Shown here: one piece after another, positions 6,114 through 13,811 of the stretch
Layout: each line of letters starts with the position of its first letter
Position numbering within the stretch: the stretch's first letter is position 1
Made by a program: the position numbers and the translations under genes
Notes under the pieces: generated by a model
The model's input: only the letters and a program-made list of their open reading frames with translations
What the model was told of the DNA's origin: nothing
The model's database searches: none
Source of the DNA: a virus
DNA: 41,324 bases
Strand: one strand, 5' to 3'
IMG/VR virus record: IMGVR_UViG_3300020021_000025
Location: 1-41,324 of that record

Positions 6114-8231
6114 ATGGATCCAAAGGACAAGACACCGGCGGCGCTACCGATGCAGCGCGTCGATGTGGTCGCGACGATCGTCAAGCGAGCGAAGACGCCC
6201 GAAGCCATCGAGACTGCGGTCGCTCGTGCGAAGGCTCGAGCAATGCGCGCAGCGGCGACCGAAGAGGGCCAGCGCAGCACAGATCCGGAAGATGACGAGG
6301 AGGGCGACGACGAGATTTATGACATCGAGCTCTCGAGCGACACGCCAATCGACCGCGGCTGGTACATGGAGACGCTCGATCACTCGGCCGATGCGCTGAA
6401 CCTTGAGCGCTCCGAGATCAATCTCCTCTGGAACCACAACAGCGATCAGCCGGTGGGCCGCATCTCCAATCTCGCGCCGCGCAAAAAGCAGGGCACGACG
6501 AAGCTCGGCGGCGCCATGCGTTTTTATTCGACGCCGGCCGCGCAGGAAAAGCGAACCATGGTCGATGAGGGCCTGCGCGAGGTCTCGGTCGGCTATTCGG
6601 TCCAGTCCTACGAGTACACACCGGGCAACGCCGAGCGTGGCGATGCCTATCGCGCAACGCGCTGGACGCCGCTCGAGGGATCCTTGGCGCCGGTCCCTGC
6701 CGATCACTCGGTCGGCGTGAGCGCGCGCGCCGCCGGCGACATTCAATTTCCCGTTTTGATTCGATCAACCAACGCCGCCCCCGCGGTATCACAGGAGCAA
6801 AGGACGATGAACGAAACCGAGCGCGCGGCGGCGGAAGCAGCTGCACAGGCGAAAGCCAAACTTCCGACCGACATTGCTCGGTTGGCCCGTCAACATGGCA
6901 TGGCCGACAAGACCGCCGAATGGCTCGAGGCCGGCCACTCCCTCGACCAGGTGCGCGAGATCATCCTCGAGGCGAAGGGCACCCGCCAGGAAACGGTCAC
7001 GGGCCCCTCGACCACCAGCGGGATCGATCTGCCCGCGAAGGATGCGCGTGAATATTCGTACGCGCGCGCGATCATCTCGGCGGTCGAGTTGCGCGAGGGC
7101 GGGCGCGGTGTGAAGTGCCTCGAGATTGAGGTCTCCGATGCGCTCGAGCGTTCAATGCCGAACAGCCACAAGCGCCGCGGCGGGCTCTATATCCCGATGT
7201 CGCTGCGCAGCTCCGGGATCCACGAATCGGGCGGGCAGGCGAAGCCCATGTCGCCCGCGACGCGCCAGCTCATCACGCAATTCCAGCGCTCCGGCATCAT
7301 CGATTCGAACACCGTCAACGCCTTGAAGGAAGTCGTCTTCACCGAGTACGGCGGTGAGTTGATTGAGATCCTGCGCAACATGGCCCTCGTTGTTGCGATG
7401 GGTGCGCGGGTGTTGAGCGGTCTCTCTTCCCCGATCGCCTTCCCGCGGCAATTGACGGACGCGGTCGCGAGCTGGATCGCGGAGAACCCGGGCTCACCCG
7501 GCGTCACGCAGAGCAATCCGACCACCGATCTCGTCACCTTGAACCCGCACACCTTGATGGCGAGCTCGGCCTACAGCCGGCAGCTCTTGATCCAGGCGTC
7601 GGTCGACGTCGAGGCCTTCGTCCGAGCCTCGATCGCCGCGGCGCATGCCTTGGCGTATGACCTGGCGGCAATTCACGGGACCGGGCAGAACAACCAGCCC
7701 TTGGGTATCTACAATCAGCCCGGGGTCGGCACGGTCGATTTCACCGCGGTCTCAGGCTATGGCGCCACCGGGAATAAGATCAGCTACGCAGGCTGCATCC
7801 AGATGGAGGTCTTGGTCGCCAACGCGAACGCGCTCTTGGGCACCTTGGGGTACATGACGACCCCAGGGATCGGCGGCGATGCGAAGAACACCTTGAAGTT
7901 CCCCGGCGCGGCCGTGGCTCAAGGCGCCCCGTTGTGGGAAGGACCGCTGCAGGAAGGCGGCGAGATGAATGGCTACAAGGCGCGCGCGACCAATCAGGTG
8001 GCGAAGACCATGGGCGCCGCGGGCGCGCCCTCTGGCGGCTCGTTCCACGGCCTGATCTATGGCAACTGGGCGGATGTGCTCATCGGCCAGTTCGGCGGTG
8101 CGATGGAAATGATCGTCGATCCCTACAGCCTGGCGAGGCAGGGATTGATTCAGGTGACGAGTTTCCAGATGGCGGACGTCGCCATCCGTCATCCGGGATC
8201 ATTCGGGGTCGCGACCGGCCTCAACGCGTAA
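6114..8231 (+). CDS. Prohead protease-major capsid protein fusion (HK97 fold)
   Basis: A 705-residue protein that joins two normally separate proteins. Residues about 70-210 form an HK97-type (U35) prohead protease: ELSSDTPIDRGWY, His108 in LLWNHNSDQPVG and Ser158 in EVSVGYSVQ are the expected active-site neighbourhoods. Residues about 300-705 are the HK97-fold major capsid protein, with typical text such as SGIIDSNTVNALKEVVF and ALAYDLAAIHGTG. The helical linker (232-300) would be the scaffold-like delta region. An in-frame start at 6807 could give capsid protein alone. Self-cleavage during prohead maturation is expected. Confidence 0.92.
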   Translation: MDPKDKTPAALPMQRVDVVATIVKRAKTPEAIETAVARAKARAMRAAATEEGQRSTDPEDDEEGDDEIYDIELSSDTPIDRGWYMETLDHSADALNLERSEINLLWNHNSDQPVGRISNLAPRKKQGTTKLGGAMRFYSTPAAQEKRTMVDEGLREVSVGYSVQSYEYTPGNAERGDAYRATRWTPLEGSLAPVPADHSVGVSARAAGDIQFPVLIRSTNAAPAVSQEQRTMNETERAAAEAAAQAKAKLPTDIARLARQHGMADKTAEWLEAGHSLDQVREIILEAKGTRQETVTGPSTTSGIDLPAKDAREYSYARAIISAVELREGGRGVKCLEIEVSDALERSMPNSHKRRGGLYIPMSLRSSGIHESGGQAKPMSPATRQLITQFQRSGIIDSNTVNALKEVVFTEYGGELIEILRNMALVVAMGARVLSGLSSPIAFPRQLTDAVASWIAENPGSPGVTQSNPTTDLVTLNPHTLMASSAYSRQLLIQASVDVEAFVRASIAAAHALAYDLAAIHGTGQNNQPLGIYNQPGVGTVDFTAVSGYGATGNKISYAGCIQMEVLVANANALLGTLGYMTTPGIGGDAKNTLKFPGAAVAQGAPLWEGPLQEGGEMNGYKARATNQVAKTMGAAGAPSGGSFHGLIYGNWADVLIGQFGGAMEMIVDPYSLARQGLIQVTSFQMADVAIRHPGSFGVATGLNA
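6791..6809 (+). promoter_or_regulatory. Internal ribosome binding site and start for free capsid protein
   Basis: Inside the protease-capsid gene, ACAGGAGCAAAGGACG precedes an in-frame ATG at 6807 (codon 232), exactly where the protease domain ends and a new helical domain begins (MNETERAAAEAAAQAK). Initiation here would make a 474-residue delta-plus-capsid protein in excess over the full-length fusion. Confidence 0.55.
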
Positions 8232-8236
8232 AGCCT

Positions 8237-8482
8237 GTGCCGCGCTTCATTCCCCCGGAAGTGCACGTGCTGGTCCTGGAGGGCTTCATCGCCCGCCCAG
8301 GCCAGGCCGTGCGACCGGGCGACATCGTCGAGGTTCCCACGCATGTTGCGAACACCGTGATTGCGATGGGCAAAGCGCGGCTCCCAACCCCGGAGGATCA
8401 AAAGGCTCCGCCGCACGAGCCGAAGAACCGCGATCCCGTTCCGACTCATCGAGACCCCACCCCTTCCAGGAGAAAACGCTAA
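8237..8482 (+). CDS. Small protein following capsid
   Basis: An 81-residue protein from GTG 8237 to the TAATG overlap with the next gene. The first half (MPRFIPPEVHVLVLEGFIARPGQAV, then GDIVEVPTHVANTVIAMGKA) resembles a widespread small protein found after the capsid gene in siphoviruses. The last 30 residues are basic and Pro-rich. A minor head role is likely from position. The function is not established. Confidence 0.6.
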   Translation: MPRFIPPEVHVLVLEGFIARPGQAVRPGDIVEVPTHVANTVIAMGKARLPTPEDQKAPPHEPKNRDPVPTHRDPTPSRRKR

Positions 8483-8880
8483 TGGGCCTTCAATATACCG
8501 ACGCGCTGGTGCGCGCCACCGTTCTGACTTTACTCACCGCGACCACGGAAACGGCGACCTTCACGAGCTCGACGGCAACCTTGCCGGCGGGCGTCAAGGG
8601 CGATGCCGCGGTCGTCGTCAACATGGACGGCGACACCGCCGGTACCGCATCGACCGCATCCTTGCAGGTGCAGAGCTCGCCGCATGGCGCCGCGACCTGG
8701 ACCAATGTCGGCGCCGCGGTTGCTGCCGCGATCACGGGCACGGCGTTTCGCGGCACGATCCCGTTCAACGTGGACTCTGTCACGGGCTCGGATATCCGTG
8801 TCGTCGCGACCATTGCTGCGGGATCCGGATCGACGCCGAGCTATAAGACCTCGCTCGCGCTGCTCGCCTGGGTCCCGTAA
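8482..8880 (+). CDS. Probable head decoration or head-associated protein
   Basis: A 132-residue Thr/Ala-rich, strand-rich protein (MGLQYTDALVRATVLTLL, later ASLQVQSSPHGAATWTNVGA). It sits between the capsid gene and the head-tail joining genes, where decoration or completion proteins are found. The ATG overlaps the preceding stop. No named family can be given with confidence. Confidence 0.5.
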   Translation: MGLQYTDALVRATVLTLLTATTETATFTSSTATLPAGVKGDAAVVVNMDGDTAGTASTASLQVQSSPHGAATWTNVGAAVAAAITGTAFRGTIPFNVDSVTGSDIRVVATIAAGSGSTPSYKTSLALLAWVP

Positions 8881-8886
8881 GACGAA

Positions 8887-9195
8887 ATGCTGACGGGCTT
8901 CTACGGTGACGCCGATATTCCGTTCCTCTTGGGCACGGATTTCGGCGTTGCCGTGGTCATCGGCGGCCAGACGATCCCGGGCATCGTCGACAATGTCGGC
9001 AAGGATTCGCTCCTGTCGCAGGGCGTCTCCGGCGTGAGCGGTACCGAGATCCTGGTCTACGTACAGACCAGCGCGCTGCCCAAAGTGCCTAACCGTACCG
9101 CGCTCACCGTCGACGGCAAGGCGATGCGCTTGCGCGATCAGAATCAGGCCGGCGATGGGGCGGTCACGCATCTGCTGTGTGAGATCGTGCCGTGA
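8887..9195 (+). CDS. Head-tail joining protein (FII-position)
   Basis: A 102-residue protein. The pattern of a strand-rich core with VDGKAMRLRDQNQAGDGAVTHLLCEI near its end is typical of small head-tail joining proteins of lambda-like phages, which cap the portal so the tail can dock. It overlaps the following tail-terminator gene by four bases, as those genes often do. Confidence 0.6.
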   Translation: MLTGFYGDADIPFLLGTDFGVAVVIGGQTIPGIVDNVGKDSLLSQGVSGVSGTEILVYVQTSALPKVPNRTALTVDGKAMRLRDQNQAGDGAVTHLLCEIVP

Positions 9196-9635
9196 CGGAC
9201 AGCGTCCGCAAGCGAATCGTCGATGCCGCGGTCGCGCTCATCAACGCGAGCCCGCCCTATGTCACGCCCTTGGCCGATGACACGCGGATGCAGTCCTATA
9301 CGCCGGCCGAACTACCGTCGATCGCGGTATTTGAAATTCGCGAGGACGGACAATCCGAGAAGGAAGGGCGCTGGGGCTACCTCCTCAAGCGCGCCTTCAC
9401 GCTGCGCGTCGAGATCCGCGTCGCGGCGGATCATCCCCGCCCCATCGTCGATCCCATGTATGTCTGGGTTGGACAGCAGCTCGGCCAGCAGCAATTTGGT
9501 GGCCTGGCGGAGGACTGCTACGAAACCCTGCTCGAATGGCAGTACGCCGACACCGATCAACCCTACACGCTGTTGCAAACCGATTTCCGAGTCGAGTATT
9601 CGACGCTCAAGAACGACCCCTCGAAAACCCAATGA
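9192..9635 (+). CDS. Tail terminator / minor tail protein (gpU-position)
   Basis: A 147-residue protein just before the tail tube gene. The start MTDSVRKRIVDAAVALINAS, the mid-protein segment FTLRVEIRVAADH and the ending TDFRVEYST match the layout of tail terminator proteins, which form a ring at the head-proximal end of the tail and set its length. Assignment by layout and position. Confidence 0.65.
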   Translation: MTDSVRKRIVDAAVALINASPPYVTPLADDTRMQSYTPAELPSIAVFEIREDGQSEKEGRWGYLLKRAFTLRVEIRVAADHPRPIVDPMYVWVGQQLGQQQFGGLAEDCYETLLEWQYADTDQPYTLLQTDFRVEYSTLKNDPSKTQ

Positions 9636-9665
9636 TGTTCGGCGCTCAAAACAGGAGATTTTCAA

Positions 9666-10466
9666 ATGACTGCGATTACCGTTAGTCCGCGCATCGCGCC
9701 GGATCCGGCCAACCTGCTGCTCGGTCGTGGGGCTATTTATTTCGACCGCTTCGTAACCAACACCTCGCAACGCCAGGGCGAGCGACACCTTGGAAACTGC
9801 ACGGCCTTCTCGACCTCAACAAAGGCGGAGACGAAGGAAAAATATGAGTCGATGGATTCCGCCTCCAATCTCTACCAGCGTGCCGTTACGCGGCAAACCA
9901 CCACGCTCAAAATTACGGGCGATGAATTCACGCCGGACAATCTGGCCGCAGCGGTCAATGGCGATGTCGAGACGATCTCAGGCGCTGGGGCCACGATCAC
10001 GGCCGAGGCGATCACGCCGGTCGGCGGAGCTATCTTGGGTCGTTACTACGCGCTCGCCAATCGCAATATCACGACCTTGACCGACGTCAAGCAGGCCTCG
10101 ACCACGCTGGTGCTGGGCACCGATTACACGGCGGACCTCCTGCGCGGCCGCATCTATTTGCTGCCGACCTCCGTGACCATCACGCCGGGATCGCAGCTCA
10201 CCGCCGACTACGTGTACGGCGCTTACTCGTATCCGGCTGTGAAAATATCCACCGTCGGTACGGTCGATGGCTATGTCCACTACATTCCCGACAACATCAA
10301 GGGACCGAATTGGGAAGTGGAGGTTTGGCACGTGCAGTTCACGCCGTCGGGTGATCAGGGCTGGATCGCGGATGATTTCGGCAACTGGAATCTGGAAGGC
10401 ATGGTAATCGTAGATACGATCAATCATCCGAACGAGCCGATTGGTCGTCTCATACAAACCACTTAA
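9666..10466 (+). CDS. Major tail tube protein
   Basis: A 266-residue protein with GGAG well placed before its ATG. The order AIYFDRF, GNCTAFSTSTKAETKEKYES, TTTLKITGDEFTPDNLAAA is characteristic of siphovirus tail tube subunits. The second half carries an added strand-rich segment (TPGSQLTADYVYGAYSYP). It lies immediately before the two tail-chaperone genes and the tape measure, the standard order. It forms the tail shaft around the tape measure. Confidence 0.85.
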   Translation: MTAITVSPRIAPDPANLLLGRGAIYFDRFVTNTSQRQGERHLGNCTAFSTSTKAETKEKYESMDSASNLYQRAVTRQTTTLKITGDEFTPDNLAAAVNGDVETISGAGATITAEAITPVGGAILGRYYALANRNITTLTDVKQASTTLVLGTDYTADLLRGRIYLLPTSVTITPGSQLTADYVYGAYSYPAVKISTVGTVDGYVHYIPDNIKGPNWEVEVWHVQFTPSGDQGWIADDFGNWNLEGMVIVDTINHPNEPIGRLIQTT

Positions 10467-10550
10467 CAACCCCCGCCAGTCTGATTGGTCCGTAGAGGCT
10501 GGCCGCAAAACGGTCGGCCCCTTTTCGAAGTCTTAAGATGGGAGGGTTCG

Positions 10551-11018
10551 ATGTTGAAACTGGGCGGCCGCGAGTTCGATGTCATCGCGAGTTCGACGAT
10601 CGAATGGGACGTCACGCTCTTAAATCTGGTGCAAGGCTGCGGCTTGGCCGATGTAACGATGCACGCGGGCGAAGATGCCGAAGGCCTCGCCCATCGCGTA
10701 TTCCGCTCCCTCATGAGCTCGCCGGCGGTGTTCGAGATCCTAGGCTGCGCGCTTGTCCCGGCAGGCACCAACCCCATCGACTGGCGGCCGGAGATGATGC
10801 GCGAGCAAGCGGACTTTATTCGCCACCTCTCGACGCCGGAAGATAAGGCGGCGATCAACTCCCACATCCGCAACATCGTCGCGGGTTTTTTTTTGCAAGG
10901 AATCGTCTCCGTCAGGACTTTGCCGAATGTTTCGATGCTCCTCAACGGCGCAGGAAAACTGCCATCCGACCCGCCCCCGCAGGCGAACTCGACGCCACGT
11001 TCGGAGAATGGGGAATAA
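10551..11018 (+). CDS. Tail assembly chaperone, G-type
   Basis: A 155-residue, mainly helical protein preceded by GGGAGG. It lies between tail tube and tape measure, where lambda has gene G. These chaperones coat the tape measure during tail assembly. Codons 112-114 run through a T9 tract (10886-10894) where a -1 slip would fuse it to the next frame, giving a protein of about 230 residues. Without slippage the protein ends in a Pro/Ser-rich tail. Confidence 0.7.
   Translation: MLKLGGREFDVIASSTIEWDVTLLNLVQGCGLADVTMHAGEDAEGLAHRVFRSLMSSPAVFEILGCALVPAGTNPIDWRPEMMREQADFIRHLSTPEDKAAINSHIRNIVAGFFLQGIVSVRTLPNVSMLLNGAGKLPSDPPPQANSTPRSENGE
10886..10894 (+). other. T9 slippery tract, candidate programmed -1 frameshift (G to GT)
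   Basis: In the G frame the tract reads GGT TTT TTT TTG, so it contains the heptamer T-TTT-TTT needed for a -1 slip. Read by hand, the -1 frame has no stop from 10892 through 11242, the end of the following gene. A slip after codon 114 therefore yields 114 plus 116 residues. Lambda-like phages make their G-GT chaperone pair this way at the same genome position. Confidence 0.7.
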
Positions 11019-11242
11019 TGGTGCGCGAGCTCGCCGACTACCGCGTCGAGGGCTTCGCGGCCATATTGCATTGGCCGATGCGCGAGGCCTTGATCGCCTA
11101 TCGCGCGAAGATGATGCAATCCGCGCGCGAGGCCTACCGGCACGAGCTTAGCGTTTGGGCCTCGATCGCGCCGCACTCCACTAAGAAAAGCGACCCTCCG
11201 CAACCGCCCGCGATCCTGCGCGAGGTCGTGATCGATGGCTAA
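11018..11242 (+). CDS. Tail assembly chaperone, T-type (probably expressed as fusion)
   Basis: A 74-residue frame starting at an ATG that overlaps the G stop (TAATG), in the -1 frame relative to G. Text such as WPMREALIAYRAKMMQSAREA is a helical segment. The frame is open upstream to the T9 tract, so the natural product is probably the G-T fusion, although independent start at 11018 (MVRELADYRVEG) remains possible. It overlaps the tape measure start by eight bases. Confidence 0.65.
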   Translation: MVRELADYRVEGFAAILHWPMREALIAYRAKMMQSAREAYRHELSVWASIAPHSTKKSDPPQPPAILREVVIDG

Positions 11243-13811
11243 CCAGGCCGACGTTCGCGTCCGAATGTCGGCCGAGGGCCAGGCCGAGATCATTGCGGCA
11301 TTCCAGAAGGTCGCGGCGGAGGGCAAGAAGTCGGGCCACGACGCGGCCGCGGGATTCGAGGAGCTCAATAAAAAGCTGTTGGAAGTCGGCAAGGTGCTCA
11401 CCGGCGGAATTGGCGTCGTCCTCATTGCGGAGAAATTTCGCGAGTTCTTCAAATCGACTCTGGAGGGGGTGGAAAGTCTAACGCGCCTGTCGAAACAAAC
11501 GGGCGTATCCACCGACGCGATCCAGGCATTCGGTCGCGCCGCGCGTGATACCGGCGTCGGCCAGGAGGTCGTCAACAATGGGCTGGTGAAGTTCACCGCC
11601 GCCGTCGGCAAGGCGGAGATCGGTTCCAAGCAATCCGCCGCCGCACTGTCCGACCTCGGGATTTCGGTGCGCGATTTCTCGAAGCTGAGCCCCGATCAGC
11701 AACTTGAAAAAGTCGCCCAGAAGCTCGCCGCGATTCCTGACCCAGCGCGCCGCGCGCGCGATGAGGTCGCGCTGTTTGGCCGCGCCGGCGTCGAGCTCGA
11801 CCAGGCGCTCATCAAGCTGGGCAACGAAGGGTTCGCGCCCTTCATCGCGCACCTGCAGGCGCTTGGCATCTATATGGATGCCGAATCGATCGAATCGCTG
11901 AAGCGCTCGGCGGAGAGCTTCAAGGAACTTGGCGATACGGTGAAGGGACTGGCCACGCAGTTTCTCGTCGGCCTGGTGCCGGCGCTGAAACAGTCGACGG
12001 ACGAATTTATCCGGCTAGCGGCTTCGAGCGACAAGACCTCCAAGTCATTCGGCCAGATCGTGGGAGATAAACTCAAGGGCATCACGGATTGGTCGATCGA
12101 TGCCTATAAGCAATTTCAGGCGCTCTACAAGATCACCGTTCTGTTCGGTCAGGCGCTATCGACCGCCTTAGGGTCGGTGCTGCACGGCGACCTTCAAAAC
12201 GCGAAAGCGGCGTTCGATAATTTTCGAGAGCAATATAACGAGCTCGAGCGTGGATTCCTCGCCGATCGCGCCGCCCGCGAAGCGCGCCTCAAAGCGCCGC
12301 CGGACGCAGGCGGTGGAGGCGCGCCGACGCCTACAGGCGATGGCGGAGCTGCAGCAGCTCGGGCCGATGCCCTGGCAAAAGCCAATCTCGCATTGGAAGA
12401 GGCGCGCCTCGACAATAGGCTCAAGCTCTACCAGGCGCACGCCGCACTGGTGAAGGAGGCCGACCGCCAAGCCTACGAAGACGGGACGATATCGCTGACC
12501 GAGTACTACGCCCGGCGCGCGGCAATCATCAACGCCGAGTCGGACAAAGAGATCGCGACCTTGCGGGCGAAACGGGCCGCACTCGCCTCAAGTCCCATCG
12601 ATGTCAACGATCCGGTCGGTGAGATTACGCGCAAACGCGATCTCGCGAAGCTCGATACGGAGATCAGTGTCGCTGAGCTCAAGCGCACAGGCGACCTCAT
12701 CGCCAATACCAACGAGGCTGGCAACGCGCAGCGCAAGCTGTACGAGGACACGCTCAAAGCCGAGGAGCGGCTACTCACGATCGCCGGTAAAAAGACCGAT
12801 GCGGCCCGGCTGAAGCTCGCGCTCGATATTGCGGACCTCGATGCACAGCTGCGCAAAGGCGGCGTGAGCGATGCCGATCGCGCTTCGGCCGAGGGGCAAG
12901 TGGCCGGCCAGGGCGGCGCGAAAATCAACTTTGATGATGCCAGCAACAAAGCGAAAGCGGACCTTCAAAACCTCACGACGCAAGAGAAGGAACTGCAGGA
13001 CAAGGTTCGCGATGGTCAACTGTTTTCGATCGCCGCCGCGCAGCAACTGGTAGACAAGCAAAGGCAAATGCTGCCGGCACTCGAAGCCGATGCGGCGGCG
13101 ATGAAGAAATTCGCCGATGAATCCAAAGATCCGACGCTCATCGCGGCCGCCGCGGCTTACAAGGAAAAGATCGATCAGATCGCGGCCTCCACCAACCAGC
13201 TCGGGATCCAGACCGCGCAGCTGCGCCAGGGCGTCGAAAGCGCCGTCGGATCCGGCATCAACAAATTTCTAACCGACGCGGTCTCGAACACCCATACGCT
13301 CAAGCAATCTTTCGTCGATATGGGCCTCGCCATGCTGCAGACCCTCGAGCAGGTCGCGATCAAGATGATCGAGACGGCCGCGCTCAAGTCGCTGTTTGGC
13401 GCTGCTGCCTTGGCAGACGGTGGACCGGTGGGCGCGGCGGGTGCAGTGGCCGGTCATGCCGCGGGCGGTCACATCCGCGGGCCAGGGACATCGACCTCGG
13501 ATTCCATCCCGGCCCGCCTGTCCGATGGCGAATTCGTGGTCAACGCCAAGACCACCTCGCAGCCCGGGATCTTGCCGCTCCTGACCGCGCTCAACGCAGG
13601 CTCCCTCAAGGGGATCAACGGTCCGACCCAGGTCCCGAAGTTCGCCGCCGGCGGCCAGGTCGGGGGCGCGGGAGCTGCGCCCAATTTCAAGTTCGTCAAT
13701 GTGCTCGATCCCACCACCTTGGGCGATCACCTCTCGACCGATGCCGGCGAGCGCGCGGTGCTCAACATCATCAGCAAGAATCCAAGCCGGATCAGGCAGT
13801 CGCTCGGATGA
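11235..13811 (+). CDS. Tail tape measure protein
   Basis: An 858-residue protein whose length sets the tail length: at roughly 1.5 angstrom per residue this means a tail of about 130 nm (inference). The start MANQADVRVRMSAEGQAEI is typical. Long helical and coiled-coil stretches with Ala/Glu/Lys heptads run to about residue 700. A hydrophobic segment lies at 53-68. The ending with GGHIRGPGTSTSDSIPARL and GEFVVNAKTT is a widely conserved tape-measure C-terminus. It overlaps both neighbours. Confidence 0.95.
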   Translation: MANQADVRVRMSAEGQAEIIAAFQKVAAEGKKSGHDAAAGFEELNKKLLEVGKVLTGGIGVVLIAEKFREFFKSTLEGVESLTRLSKQTGVSTDAIQAFGRAARDTGVGQEVVNNGLVKFTAAVGKAEIGSKQSAAALSDLGISVRDFSKLSPDQQLEKVAQKLAAIPDPARRARDEVALFGRAGVELDQALIKLGNEGFAPFIAHLQALGIYMDAESIESLKRSAESFKELGDTVKGLATQFLVGLVPALKQSTDEFIRLAASSDKTSKSFGQIVGDKLKGITDWSIDAYKQFQALYKITVLFGQALSTALGSVLHGDLQNAKAAFDNFREQYNELERGFLADRAAREARLKAPPDAGGGGAPTPTGDGGAAAARADALAKANLALEEARLDNRLKLYQAHAALVKEADRQAYEDGTISLTEYYARRAAIINAESDKEIATLRAKRAALASSPIDVNDPVGEITRKRDLAKLDTEISVAELKRTGDLIANTNEAGNAQRKLYEDTLKAEERLLTIAGKKTDAARLKLALDIADLDAQLRKGGVSDADRASAEGQVAGQGGAKINFDDASNKAKADLQNLTTQEKELQDKVRDGQLFSIAAAQQLVDKQRQMLPALEADAAAMKKFADESKDPTLIAAAAAYKEKIDQIAASTNQLGIQTAQLRQGVESAVGSGINKFLTDAVSNTHTLKQSFVDMGLAMLQTLEQVAIKMIETAALKSLFGAAALADGGPVGAAGAVAGHAAGGHIRGPGTSTSDSIPARLSDGEFVVNAKTTSQPGILPLLTALNAGSLKGINGPTQVPKFAAGGQVGGAGAAPNFKFVNVLDPTTLGDHLSTDAGERAVLNIISKNPSRIRQSLG

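Noticed and set aside
13269-13730. Leftward 153-residue frame in the tape measure
   Set aside because: It is the complement of the conserved tape-measure C-terminus. No ribosome site and low-complexity text.
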